From positions 172,657-236,656 of the forward strand of contig JAMYHX010000013.1 in the NCBI GenBank assembly GCA_025529335.1: a stretch of 64,000 bases of DNA, given 5' to 3'. Both the position numbers and the translations under genes were made by a program. The notes under the pieces are model-generated. The model was not told the origin of the DNA. It ran no database searches and saw only the letters and a program-made list of their open reading frames with translations. Position 1 is the first letter of the stretch. Each line of letters starts with the position of its first letter. Positions 44,412 to 56,610 of this stretch are shown here, piece after piece. The stretch is from Rhizopus sp. PT2906 (Eukaryota > Mucoromycota > Mucoromycetes > Mucorales > Rhizopodaceae).

Positions 44412-46908
44412 ATGGGACAAAATCAAAGCAGGCAGGATATTCGTAAGAATGTCAAGGAAGAAGATGTGTCGGAATTAGTTCGGTGTAGTTCTGATCTGTC
44501 TATTTCCGACAAAAGCTATTCATCAAAGGATAAAGCCAAAAAGAAAAAAAGTATCGACTCTCACCGCGGTGTTCTTCATGGCGGCATAAAGAAAAAGAGG
44601 ATCCACAAGTCTGGTAACCCAGATATTATACGTCACAATGCGACCAGCGGCAGTAGTAGCAGCAGTGCTATTAGTATCAGAAGCAGTAGTAGTAGTCTTT
44701 TTAATACTGATCAAAACGAAGAGCTCTCTATATACTCCAGTAGTGTAGAAGAATCTTATTTTGAACGACCAAAGAGGAGTGTTAAGAAACTGGACTGGGA
44801 GAGTCATAGTGACGCATGGGCATTTCTCCATAGCCTAAACCCCCTTACATGCAAATCGGAATACCTAAGGTATCAGTATGATACAAATGAGCGCCCAGGA
44901 TACCTTATTGGTACAAGCGAGGCTTGCAATATTAGGTAGAATTTTTGGTAAGAAATATGAAATCAAGTGACAATAACATACTATGTAGGATTAACGATGA
45001 AGAAGTACAAGATCAACACTGTCTAATATACCCTGTATGCAACACCTTTTGTACATGATATAGCTTACTTATAGTCATATAGGAAGTATACGTTGACATC
45101 AATAACAATAGTAGGCTTCAAGTGCGCCTAAGGGATATGAGAAGGTGCGTTGGCGTGTGTGTTTGCTGTCTATGTAACTTATATACTCATATCACTTGAC
45201 AGAGAATCCACTATACCTATTCAAGTCAATGGCACCAATTTTAAGCCGGAATATACTAGAGGCTCTTACTGTCTACACCCAAACGATGTCATTAGAATAT
45301 CCAATAACACGCTATTTCGAATCATCTTTGCTCCGAGCAAAGCCAAAATACCAACTTTCCAAGACGACTATAAGCTTGGCCCGGTGATTGGGATGAGCTT
45401 ATATTCAAAAATTATAGTTGCCAACTTGAGAAAGAACAAAGATATTCAGCATGCTGTTAAGATGATCCGTAAAGACAGCTTTACAAGCAGACCGGAAACA
45501 TTGAAACAGTTCATGCAAGAAGTCGCCATATTAATGTCGCTTGAAGAACACGTCAGTAATTGATTTGTTGCCTTTGTTTGACAGAATTGATCTAATATGT
45601 ATGTTCTCTTTTTTGCTATCTCTCTCTCTCCCTTCCCTTGTCTCTCTATTTTATATACAACAGCCAGGAATCGTAGGCATTATTAAAGTGTATGACGAAG
45701 CAGAGTATTTCCATTTGGTGATGGAATAGTGAGTTGCTATGGAACAGCATAAGAAGTACAACATTAGCTTACACTCGTACAATAGCTTTCCTGAGGGTGA
45801 CCTGTATAGTCTTATAGTCAACAGCAAGTGTCTTTCTGAAGAACACACTCGCACCATCTTTAGGCAACTACTCTCTGCTGTGAACGTAAGCTATAAAAAA
45901 AGTAACACTACATGAATCAGATAATGCACTAGAAATTGCACATGTGTCAAGCTACAGCAAATTTAAGCAATTTTTGTACTATTGATTCCTTTTTTTCTCA
46001 ATTCATCAAAATGTTGTCAGTCTTTGAATAGTTGTTCTTAACAGAAGAACAATCAACTTGAACTAGATCAATTTCTGGTGCAGCTTCTGATGTGTGTAGT
46101 GTTGGCTAAATAGTATATTCACTCGTTCTTTATAGTTTTTACATCAAGCAGGCGTCGTTCACCGAGATATTAAACCTGAAAATAGTAAAAAAAGAAAAAA
46201 AAGAAAAAGTATGGTGATTGAACCTCTTTTTTTTTTTTTTTAAACAGTTTTGATGGTTAGTAAAGCTAACCTACAAGTCAAAATATGCGACTTTGGACTT
46301 GCTGCGCTTCATAAGAGGAATTTGTTACATAGCTATTGCGGATCTCCTAGTTACGGTAAGGCCATTTTGTGTTGTTAGGTTGCGCATCTATTTATTATCC
46401 AAAAAAGTTGCTCCTGAAATAATAAGCCTGCAAGGAACAACAGAAAGTGGATACGGAAATTCTTGTGATATATGGAGCTTGGGTGTTGTTCTCTACGTTT
46501 GTCTCTGTGGTCATCCGCCTTTTTACGGTTATATATATACACAAAAAGAACTAATACACATAAAATAACTTACTAACTCTTACTATCAGATGACGAATAT
46601 ACATCTATTGAGCAAAAAATTTTATCAGGATCTTTGGACCACAGTGAGCAATTACCTGTATGGAATTCATTATCACACACAGGTATGATTGAACATTTTA
46701 TACAGACACCTTAGCTTATCTTTTTCTCTTCAATGATTAGTAAAGCATTTGATAAAGAGGCTTCTTAAAGTAAAGCCTGAAGAACGGCCTACTGCGGCTG
46801 AGGCTTTGGTAACTTTATATTATACACAGTCTAGTTAAAATATCTAATATCTTGTATTTGTAATAGAATGATCCGTGGTTTAATATCGAGCCAATAGATA
46901 ATGAGTGA
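44412..46908 (+). CDS. FHA-domain Ser/Thr kinase, Chk2-like, with N-myristoyl motif
   Basis: 541 aa from 12 exons: 44412-44935, 44989-45034, 45083-45144, 45203-45551, 45664-45728, 45786-45885, 46136-46184, 46248-46355, 46408-46527, 46590-46682, 46741-46808 and 46867-46908. N-terminus MGQNQSR fits myristoylation; then a basic and Ser-rich disordered 120 residues, an FHA-like domain (PGYLIGTSEACNIRI ... QVNGTNF ... HPNDVIRIS), and a kinase domain of the Chk2/CaMK type. Catalytic lysine in HAVKMI, HRDIKPEN, KICDFGLAA, VAPEII and DIWSLGVVLYV are present. The Gly-rich loop is weak (VIGMSLYS) and the FHA phosphopeptide residues are altered (Gly-Arg is Gly-Thr; Ser-x-x-His is Gln-x-x-His). A membrane-tethered checkpoint-like kinase is inferred. 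Confidence 0.9.
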
Positions 46909-47201
46909 TAATAATAGCTTGTCCTATTAATTGCATTGTAAATAAACTCTATTTACATTCTCGTACAAGTCTTTTTATGCATTTACACTTTTTTAAACAA
47001 TTATAATGACAAGAGGTAGAATAATGGTTGAGGGAAAGTGAAGAGACAAGGAATGTATCAATGAACTGTGTGTCATATGTAATCTCGCCGCTTCAAATGT
47101 TTTTATTCAAGTGGTAGAAATGTGAAGTATCTGTCTACGTTAGAAAAGGGCTACATAGGATGCATATATCAATGTATAATATAGGTAAATGTTGAGAGCT
47201 G

Positions 47202-48841
47202 TTAAATGATAAGAAATTCTTCGTTTGGTATCCTTGATGTAGATAAAGTAGGAAATGATGGTAAACCATAATGAGACGGTGTAGGTGGGCATAAGCCATG
47301 AGCGGAGTAGACAGGTATACTTGGCAAAGAATCCAAACGCGGTATGGTTTCACCAGAAGGTGTAGGGTTATCAATAAACCGTATTAGTTTTCGAACGTCT
47401 TCATGCACATGACACAATTGAAATACATCTTGTCTAATAGCTTCTGTCTCTCCCTTTACTGTGTGTCTAAAGTGATTGGATGCTTGCTTATTTTCTGTAA
47501 AATCACTGCATTGAATCCAACGATCCGAATTCGTACCTTTATTTGACAGGTATCGCATATAGAATAGAGGAGGTTGGCATATATGGAAATGAACATCAGA
47601 TTGGTTTTGGTAAACCCCGGTTTGCTCTGTATGTCTTGCAGAGATTGGGTTCCTGACAAATTCGATAAAGCGAATAGACGCGAGCGGTATTTGCATCTTA
47701 AAGTGGTAGGTGTTGTCGGTGATATACCATATAAAAGAATGCTGTCCTGAGTCATACAAGCATGTCAGATGGGATGCATGAAGTCCAAATCTGTGCCACA
47801 TGCCTATAGATAGACTTAAAGCCGAAAGATGACAGTTCGTGTTAGAGGTGTACGAAAAGGGGAGCAGCGTTAGATTATTTGTGAATAGATTATCCGGATC
47901 TCGATGAGTATTCTCCGTTAGCGGTGGCGTTATCTCATGCATTCTATGATCCAGGGGCATGCCGGTAACTGCTGTTTTAGAAAACGAGTTATCGCGTATA
48001 TCTGGGAATATAGGCATGATCAATAAACTATAAACGTATGCATTTGTAGAGAATTACCTGTTGCTACTGTCTTGTTTGTTTCATAGTCTGTAGACTGTGA
48101 GTTGCTTGAGGAATCACCGAGATCCACGCTTTTTGTAAATATAATGTTGTTGCTGTTGTCTCCATCGCTTGTCTCAGTTAATTGTCTGATAAAACTAGAA
48201 TTGTTTACGTTTTCATCAGGTGAAGGAGAGAGTGATGGTGCAAGGCAAAAGTTACTTTCAACGTTGGTCTGATTATAGTGAGTACCGGTGAGCAGTTCAA
48301 AATACGAAGAGCATCTTTGAACAGGTACCTGCACAGGCTTAAAAGAAGTTGGTTCGCTACTGTACCTATGTAGATTACGCGTAACATTTGAAGAATTATA
48401 TACACTTGATGGGGTTGCTAATGGGTTACAGTAGGGTGGTGCATGATTTATATTGATATTAGACTGAGGAAAGCATTGCTGGGAATGGGTGGTGAATTGA
48501 AAGGGCATATCTTTTTGAAAAGGTAGCATAAATGATGAGGAAAGCATTTTTGGCGAAGGCAAATAGATAGTGTCTTGCTGTAAGCGAGCCTTTTTTTGCA
48601 AGTTCTTTATTTTTGCGCGTTTGTTTTGAAACCAGATTTGAACAGATCGTTCATTCATATTGAGTTGCTCTGCCAATTGCCTCCGGAGCTTGCTGTTGGG
48701 GCTTATATTAATTGCAAAAACGCCTTCCAGCACGGATAATTGATCAGGAGTTGCTCTTGCTCTCTTCTTTTTAGTTAATTTACTTGACTTGATTTGCTTC
48801 AAGTATTGGTTTTCATTGGTAGTTGTGATGTTAGGATTCAT
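47202..48841 (-). CDS. Homeobox transcription factor (Phx1-like)
   Basis: 527 aa, exons 48841-48058 and 48001-47202. Seen: a homeodomain at residues about 23-85, KKKRARATPDQLSVLEGVF through helix 3 VQIWFQNKRAKIKNLQKKA with the DNA-contacting Trp, Phe, Asn and Arg. The rest is Ser/Asn/Pro-rich. The C-half contains a conserved-looking beta-rich block (FRHTVKGETEAIRQD ... HSFIWYITDNTYHFKMQIP), seen in fungal Phx1/homeobox-like regulators, that may be a lipid- or ligand-binding fold. Fission-yeast Phx1 acts in stationary-phase survival; the same role here is inference. Confidence 0.88.
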
Positions 48842-50463
48842 TATATGACGTGAAGGAAGAGAGAATAAATATTATATAAACTGATAGAGTAGTTAAAAAA
48901 GAAAAAAAAAAAATGGGCGGATTTATAGCTTTAGGACCTAAAACGAAGTCTACCCCTCTTTTGAAACCCAGTGTAATGTAAAGGGTTCTCATTTTGCCTT
49001 CATATAACTCAGTTAGTATCTTGATGGTTAAAGTTAATAATAATAGCATTATACAGTTTGCGAAACGACAATAAAGAATAAAAGTTGACTTGATGTACCA
49101 CAAATGTAATAAGAAATAACAATTGATTAAATTTTAATTATGTGCATAAGGCAATTATTACGTTGAGTTGCCATGCCTATTTTTATTCATGGTAACCATT
49201 TAGTTCTCAGCATTATTTGGCCTTTAACTAAAGGGCCTTCGGTTTCTTAAAAAGATAATGTGGAATTGAGTTTGTTGTTTATTAAAGAATCGAACTAAAT
49301 GACACGTACAAAGGACAAAGAGATGCCTAATTTGAAACAAAAAAATCATGCAGGGTTTTATGACATAAGCAGGCAAATACCTTCTTTTTTTTTTTAAAAA
49401 AAAAAGGGGGGCTAATGGCGTACTAACGTCATGCTCACAAAAAGCAGAGGGACAATCATCGTAGACCTGAACCAAAGAGGGGAGTTGTGTTGTACAGTCA
49501 TCTATTCTGTAGCTCAGGTCATGGAACAAGGGATCAGCAGATAACTGACGATCTCCCTATCGTAAACGTGGTTGTGTAAGGGACCTAGCCCTGACCTTTT
49601 TGCTCTCTTTTTGTCTAATTCACGTGACGTTTCCATAAATGGTGAGACCTAGAACGCAGTTTTACGTAGCTTGAAAAATTGCTTTTGCATGCTCGGATAT
49701 TTTCTGTTTGTAAATATACCCACTATTCCCAGAATGTAATATCGTTCCAAGATGTCGTTATATTATGTATTATAAATTTTTGAACTACGCGGCGTTGCTT
49801 TTAAGAATAACCGTATTTCAAAAGTGGATGAAGACCTTGGTTGCTCTTCAGAGGGTTAAGAGCTTATTCATTTACCACGAAAACATTGATTAACGTATAG
49901 TAAAATAAAAAGTTTGGTCATGTATAAATCGATTTCATCTGCTTTGTATTTTTCAAAGAACTAAATAACATGGTGCATACATCCTTGACAAGCTTCTGGA
50001 GTAACCATTAAGCTTGATTCTGTTATTCTGTAGCTTAAATTATCATCCTTAGTCAAGTCATCTCGTCGAATACCTCACTTAACTTTAGACAAACGTGTCT
50101 CGAGATTATAGCTTTTATACTTAAATCCTAATATGTTAATATCAAATATTTAAGATGTACAAAGTATGTTATATAAAAGTAGAAACAAAACAAGTATGCA
50201 TAATGTTTCCTGGTACTCAATTATTTCAGAAAATAAAGCTTCCAGATTGTTCAATAATTAAGCTGTTATTGAGCATTATTTGATCATAAATTACCCCTGT
50301 TCTAACCAAACGTATTGAATGACAATGTATACAGTCATGGTTTTATTGTGTATAATACATGCGGGTTCTTTTGCCATAAATAGCTATCATGATAGATTAA
50401 TGGTATTTACAAAACAAGTTGGTATCTATAAAAGCGTCCTTTTTCTACGTGAACAGCATCTCT
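48842..50463. other. 1.6-kb spacer
   Basis: Upstream region of the homeobox gene and 3' flank of the carrier gene. It holds short poly(A)/poly(T) tracts (48898-48912; 49384-49404 with T-run, A-run and G-run adjacent). Short frames here have no recognisable domain. No RNA gene is seen. Confidence 0.4.
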
Positions 50464-51596
50464 TTAAAAGTGCAGCAGTCGTTTCATATATTCATAAGTT
50501 GTGAAACTGATGGCAAACATAGGAACAACCTTAATATAGCCAATAGTTAACCCAACATAGAAACCCTTGAAACCCTTCACACGATAGATGTCCGTCACAG
50601 TTGCCATAAAGCTCACAAACTTGGTTGGATCCAATAGACCACCTATTTGCATTCTTCTGCGTATGACCTATTGGAAGCTGTCAGCGCCATCTTCCTTTTG
50701 TATTCTTTTTTTAATTTACCTCCAACGGATAACTACTCGTTTGCGCAACGAAGCCTGCAAGGCCTCCACATACCAACTCTGCCCAAGGCTTAAGAGGCGC
50801 CTTATAGTCGAATTCCTGTCCAGGGACAACCAGAGCATGAGAGCTTATGACCGGATGCTGTCGACAAAACTGTGTAAAGATGTGGTGAGACCAAAAGGAG
50901 ACGCCAGCATACGGTGTCATTCCCGCAACCGTGGGTAAAAATCCTCGATAAAAGTTTAAAAGACGTAATTTCTGACTGGCCGGCTCTCTATAGATAGTAG
51001 TAGCCATGTCTACAAGCCCTGATCGTTGCGTTTCGTAAGCCATTCTGACACGAATTAAATCAAGTGGATAAGTAAATAGTACGGAAGCAATACCTATTTT
51101 CATCTTAATAAAATATACTCTCATCACGCACCTGTATGTTTTTACCTGCCAAGGACCCTGCCATGAACTGCCTTTTACTAGTTACTTGCTGTTGAGTGGG
51201 CATTAATATAATTTTTAGCTGTTCATAGGCTACAAACTTGATAGCTGCGTAAGGAAAGATTCTGGCCAATGTCACAGAGTGTCCCTGAAACAATCCAATG
51301 ATACCATGTTTTCTGTAAATCTCCTTTCCTGCTCCAAATACGCCAGTAAACCTTCCTGTAAGAGATGAGTAAATCAATTAAACCAAAGCAACCAATGTCT
51401 ATTTACCAGAGTATTTTTCAAAGTGTGGGTTCCTTGCCTGAAAGAGAATCTTGACTCTGTCCATGGGGGCAATCGCTGTTTTACCAAGGCAGCCTGCTAT
51501 TCCACCTGCTAGCCCTGATTTCATGACGTACTCTAGACTTTGTTCTTTCTTTTGTAGCTTATTTGCTTTTACAGTAGGTTGTAATGTCACTTGCAT
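50464..51596 (-). CDS. LEU5: Mitochondrial carrier, CoA-transporter type (Leu5/SLC25A16/A42)
   Basis: 325 aa, exons 51596-51407, 51355-51146, 51093-50720 and 50667-50464. Inner-membrane solute carrier with three repeats of two helices. Seen: SGLAGGIAGCLGKTAIAPMD (repeat 1 with Px[DE] motif), AGSLAG ... YPLDLIRVRMAYETQR (repeat 2), GGLAGFVAQTSSYPLEVIRR (repeat 3). The sequence SVTLARIFPYAAIKFVAYEQ between repeats is typical of the Leu5/SLC25A16 group, which moves coenzyme A or adenine nucleotides. The substrate is inferred from overall resemblance only. Confidence 0.88.
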
Positions 51597-51693
51597 CTAT
51601 AAGTTTAAATAAGATATATAAAAAAAAAGGTCAGGTTCCTTTTTACCCCGCAATAAATATGTTGCCGTGGGAACAATTGTCATGTGAAATTTT

Positions 51694-53503
51694 TTATTTT
51701 GGTGTAAAAATTGGCAATGGATGTGCCTCCGTATTGAATACGTAATATTCAAGTGGAATAAAGTCACTAGGACTAAATAAAAGATAGAGATATTTTAGTG
51801 TCTCTGCCAAGAAGAAGGTATCCATTCGATTATCGCGTACAGGTGGAATTAAAGTTACATCCTTGAGAGCAGAGTACCCTCCTTCAGGCAATTTTGTATA
51901 CTTTTCAAATGATTCAAAAATGCTCCATCCCCATTCACGATATTTTTCGTCACCTGTCATGCGGTAAAGTAAAAAGAGGCTTTCAACTGTTTCTGGACGC
52001 AATAGGTTATGTCTATCACGCACATGAATCTCCATATCAGGCCCTTCAGATCGATCGTTCGTATTAAAATATACTATTTCACTTGCGAGTCCAGTTGCCG
52101 TCATGTTATACATCTCATAGCATGTCTTTGTTATTTCTTCTCCTAAACGTATATCATCTGAATTTTGTATATTGGCATTCTGTATTAAACCTCCTTCAGT
52201 TGCTCCTAGAACAAAGTTACCGCCCATAAAGCAAACCAAATGATCCATTTTAGGGTGTCGGTTGCCAGGGGTAGTTCTATCCAATAGTTCTGCTATGTAC
52301 GTATAATGATTAGGATAACTGTATTGTATCAGATGCTTCTTGATGCCTTCTACAGCTGCATCGTACCGTTGTCGATACTGTGGTTCAGTTTTGTTTGTCT
52401 GAAGATACTGCTTTAACAAGTATTCATAATAACTATCCCCCCTCGAGCCTAATCTGATTTCTTTAGTAACAAAGTTGCCATGATGAGGACTAGGGACATA
52501 ACAGTTAGCTGTCAAGAAGTAGAGCAAGAGAATAGCTTACTCTATGTAAATTGGCACAAGCCCATCTAAAGCTTGATGGTCGTTATCCTTTGTTAATTCA
52601 TGCATACGATCCATCACCTTCTCCGCTGCCTTCCAGTATTTCATGTCGCCTGTCAAATAACTCAAGTACTTAAATTCCAGTTGAATGGTGGTAGCTTCAG
52701 CCGTACTGCTTGCTTCACCATGTGTGGAAGGCTGTCCAGTGGATAAGATAACGCCATTAAATGGTATGCCTGAACTAGAATCAAACGCAGGTAACAATCG
52801 GTCTGCCAAGTCTTGTGCCTTTTCCAAATAAAGCGGGTCATTGTTTGATAAATGGTAAGCGGATAATAGACCACCGAGGACTCGAATAGTCGTTTCAAAT
52901 ACATTGACGTCTTGATCTTTGTTAAAATCCAATTCAGTGGCAATCCAGTTACGGACTTGGTTGTATTCTTCAGTTAGGTTCATCAACATGATAGTGTCAA
53001 GTGAATCGATCAGCATCAGTCCTATGCCTCCAGGTGCCCAGTTATGACCGGTGTGTGTTAATGGCTGATATTCATCTTTTCCAAATGCATCCTGGGTATA
53101 ACCTTTCCAAGCATGAAGGAAGGCATCAACAATTTTCTTTTGACGTTGAGCTGTTTGTTCATCAGAATGTCGAAGTGATTGAACAGGAGGATATTGAGTA
53201 AATAGCAAGCCGGTTAGACTATCTTCTTCTTCTTTTATCTGGGTAGTGTCTTGGTTTGAATCGTCCAACACTTTGTTGTCATTCTCTACAAGGACATACT
53301 TGTTGACATAGAGAAAGATGATCAAGATACTGATACAAAAGATGACATTACGAGACTATGTTGTATACATAAATACTAAGCATACATGCACAAGCAAATA
53401 CAATATTTACATAAAGCCAGCGCTGTTTATGAATCTTTTCATACTTGTCGTCAACATAGAAATCCCTACGACCGTTTTTCATCCTATTGTGAGTAGGCAG
53501 CAT
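51694..53503 (-). CDS. MNS1: ER class I alpha-1,2-mannosidase (GH47)
   Basis: 567 aa, exons 53503-53411, 53355-52541 and 52489-51694. Trims a mannose from Man9GlcNAc2 on new glycoproteins in the ER. Seen: short basic cytosolic N-terminus, a signal-anchor helix (SRNVIFCISILIIFLYVNKY), then the GH47 barrel: GWKGYTQDAFGKDEYQP-type opening HAWKGYTQDAFGKDE, DSLDTIMLMNL, the E-containing ATTIQLEFKYLSYLTGD, IRLGSRGDSYYEYL, RPETVESLFLLYRMTGD, DTFFLAETLKYLYLLFS and the final Ca2+-binding Thr in NTEAHPLP. The three catalytic acids are present. The exon 2-3 join uses the acceptor that restores PIYID-PHHGNFV. Confidence 0.96.
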
Positions 53504-53666
53504 CTACTAAAAAAGAAAAAAAAGCTAAATTTTTAGTTGTGACACGAATATCGGACGCAAGCTTTTGAACAAAACCAAAAGCGTTCCTGAATTATTGCAA
53601 ACATGACCTGAGCTTAATATTCTAGCATATTTCTCTTTCTTGCTTTCTTTCTTCTTTCTTTTCCTT

Positions 53667-55378
53667 ATGTCTTCCTTTCCAGTCCTTCGTAATCCTCTAT
53701 TGCCTAGTCCTCCACGCAAGAAGAAGTCAAGTAAACTCAGTAGGACAGAATTCTTTAGTAGCCTTCAGCTATCTGCTGCTGCTAGCTTGAAACCTTCGAT
53801 ATCGACTGACTCGTTCCGTAACTTTGTCAATCATACAATACATCATATCTCTGGTGCTAATGTACGTATGAATAAACGAATTATGCCCTCTGGTATGCCT
53901 AAATCCGCAACCATGGATATGAACCATGATCGTTATCCAAGCATGGAACCACTGGTTCATTACAATGGTCCGCAACATACTCTGGAAGAGCTACCAGCAG
54001 AGAAATTAAATTGGATAAAAGAGGATCAACTCAGTAACGGCATGAAAAACCCTTTATCGCACTATAACCGTTCGATCGTCCTTAGAAAGCCATTGAAGCG
54101 TAGTAAAACATAGTAAGTGTCATCTCTCTTTCTTTCTCTTCTTTTTCTTGATTCTAGTTCAATCAAAAGGAAACTTATCAAATATATATATATACTATAT
54201 ATATAGCCATCAATTGTCCTTAGCTTGTGCCCTTCAAAAGTCAGAAATAAAGCCCAAAGCGATGTTCTATTTACGAAGTAAGTTCCCCCCCTCCCTCTCC
54301 TGTTTGCATTCATCTCACATATATCTGTCTGTAGTTCTTCAAGTGACTGCTACTGATACTTCGAAAGGCAATAGCATTAATTGTCCAAAGTGTACGTGTG
54401 TGTGTTCTAATCTATTTTTAATAGTTCGCTCCTTTAAATGCACAGTTCAAGTCAATGATGACATTTGTGCAGGATCTTTTGTAACTGGTGAAAAATCAGG
54501 AAAAAATGGCACCATTGTACACTTTGACGAAACCTTTTTATTGTAAGTATTTATTAAAAGAGGCACAACATGTTATTTACTTTACTAGTGACATTGAGGA
54601 ACCCACGACAGCTACTATCTCTGTTTATGCCAAGAGCCGATCTTTGTTTGGTGGCAAACAAAATGAGACTTGTCTTGGAAGAGAAACAATTCCAATCCAT
54701 TTACAGTTGAAACAAAAGTCAGCAGAACGATTTGTACTCAATAGTGATCCCAATTCAGGACAAAGTAATGACTTTCAGTTACTGGTCATTCAAGGAGTCT
54801 ATGTCAGTCGTAGATCACAAACGCTTTTAAACAACACTGTGCTTTTTGAAGACTATATCACCGTACATACTCACAGTGGTCAGTCTCAGGTAAAGTTTAA
54901 TATTGATTCATTCGAAAGGTGCACTCATGTTCATCAGAGATGGGAGCGATTTTGGGGAGTATTACATGCCACACAACTAGAACTGTATGACTTTGAATAC
55001 AAGAAGAGCAGATCACCTTTATATGTGATCCCGTTAGATCAATTCATCAGCGTGTCAAGCATAGAAGAAGATGAGGAGGATCATTGGGCTGATATTGGCT
55101 CGCGTGGACTCGTCCTCGAGTTTACTTCAAAGGCACTTGATAAAGAGGAAAGAGGGTTTGCTTTTTCGGAACAAAGAGATCAGGGATGTCGCATGTATCT
55201 ATTGCCCGAAAGCACAGCTTCTGCTCGAGAATGGAAAGATAAATTCAATTATGCAGCCTCAATATTTGATGAGCTTGGTGGTGACTTGAGTGATTACGAT
55301 GAAGACTCATCTGTCTACAGCTATGAATATAGCGATAGCAGTAGTCGATTAACTGTTCCGTCTAAATTATTATGGTAA
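53667..55378 (+). CDS. Anillin/Bud4-like protein with C2-like region and PH domain
   Basis: 486 aa, exons 53667-54112, 54207-54277, 54335-54391, 54446-54542 and 54589-55378. N-terminal 150 residues are basic, Ser/Pro-rich and disordered (LLPSPPRKKKSSKLSRTEFF). A beta-rich C2/anillin-homology-like region follows (ILQVTATDTSKGNSINCPKF ... GTIVHFDETFLF ... ISVYAKSRSLFGGK), then a PH domain with RWERFWGVLHATQLELYDFE and the C-terminal AREWKDKFNYA helix. The C-terminus is acidic and Ser-rich. This order matches anillin, Mid and Bud4 proteins that organise the septum or cortex; the resemblance is structural and moderate. A plain PH-domain adaptor is the alternative. Confidence 0.7.
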
Positions 55379-56010
55379 ATAAATGACATGTCTATTTGCT
55401 TTTTTTCTTTCTTTCTTTTCGATCAAGGTTTCTTGCCTAGTTATTTGATGACAAAAAGTAGAAAAGAGGGAATCCACTCAGTTCAATAGTTTTCTGACTT
55501 CTTTACGAATAAATATGTTGTAATTGTAACCATATACCTACGTTATTACTGATAGCTTAAACTTCACTATAAAGCTACAACTAATGACGCGCTTCATAAT
55601 CTCACAACTATCCTATCTATGTTTGCAATGTAGAAAAAAAAAAGAAACCCTTTGCTGTCTCAGACAACATACCTTGGCTGTCTTTGTTTTATGAGTCTGT
55701 CATTATGATTATCAATTTCTACATATCATCAATAGAATGATGGATATATTCTGTTGTATATATATATATATATATATATCAAAATGATCAACTTGTAGCC
55801 ATCATTTCGTGAAACAACCAATATAGTATATACTCCACAAAAGAAGGAAGAAAAAGATATATCCTTAAGTTGCCCTATTGGGCCTTGGATTGGGCATAGA
55901 GACAAATTCAGAGTCCAATGACATCATCTCATGTAATTTAGTGTATCGAGTTCTATCAGAGCGATACAATATCAACATGCAATATTTAGATCTAAGCTGC
56001 TTGTTCCTTT

Positions 56011-56013
<3 letters not shown>

Positions 56014-56046
<33 letters not shown>
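56014..56046. repeat. A33 homopolymer
   Basis: Uninterrupted run of 33 A, followed after 274 bases by an oppositely oriented T47 run. Confidence 0.85.
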
Positions 56047-56048
<2 letters not shown>

Positions 56049-56319
56049 AAGCCAACGTTAAAACACCATCCTCAGTTGTAATCTCAAGCAAAATTCTTGG
56101 TACTGCAGTCGTCTGTTGATCAGCCACAGATCAACATATCACTTTAAATAATCATAGAATAATGCATAATAAAACAAGGTATGCAATCATCATTTAAGGT
56201 CAATGTCTCTATTGTAGATCAACCAGTTTTTGTGATATCATTTAAATAGTCGCACTGAGGTTACCATAAATAGTAATGAGCTATGAGGTCAACCGTACAT
56301 ATTCCGTCGGGGGCTGAGT

Positions 56320-56320
<1 letters not shown>

Positions 56321-56367
<47 letters not shown>
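56321..56367. repeat. T47 homopolymer
   Basis: Uninterrupted run of 47 T, the longest homopolymer in the window, in the promoter region of the PRL-type phosphatase gene. Exact length may be subject to sequencing error. Confidence 0.8.
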
Positions 56368-56610
56368 CTCTTTAGATTTTTTATGTTCAACTGTATTCTT
56401 GATCTCAAGATTGATCAACTTGTTCTTCCCAATAACTCTCCTACTCTTATTACTTTGTGGTCACTTCCATAAATAGGCTTAGTATTTAAAAAAGAAGACT
56501 CTTCCCTCGTTTTTATTTTTATATTATTATTTATATCTTCACAATAGTCTCCCTCTTTTTATTTATTTATTTTATTACTTTATATTCTACCATCTACCTT
56601 ACTTTCATCC

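Larger units (their letters stand above)
55379..56610. other. 1.2-kb spacer with long homopolymers
   Basis: AT-rich, no coding region seen. Contains a dinucleotide TA run (55757-55780), an A33 run (56014-56046), an inverted repeat gttgatc-agccaca-gatcaac (about 56115-56135) and a T47 run (56321-56367) ending about 240 bases before the PRL start codon. Confidence 0.5.
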
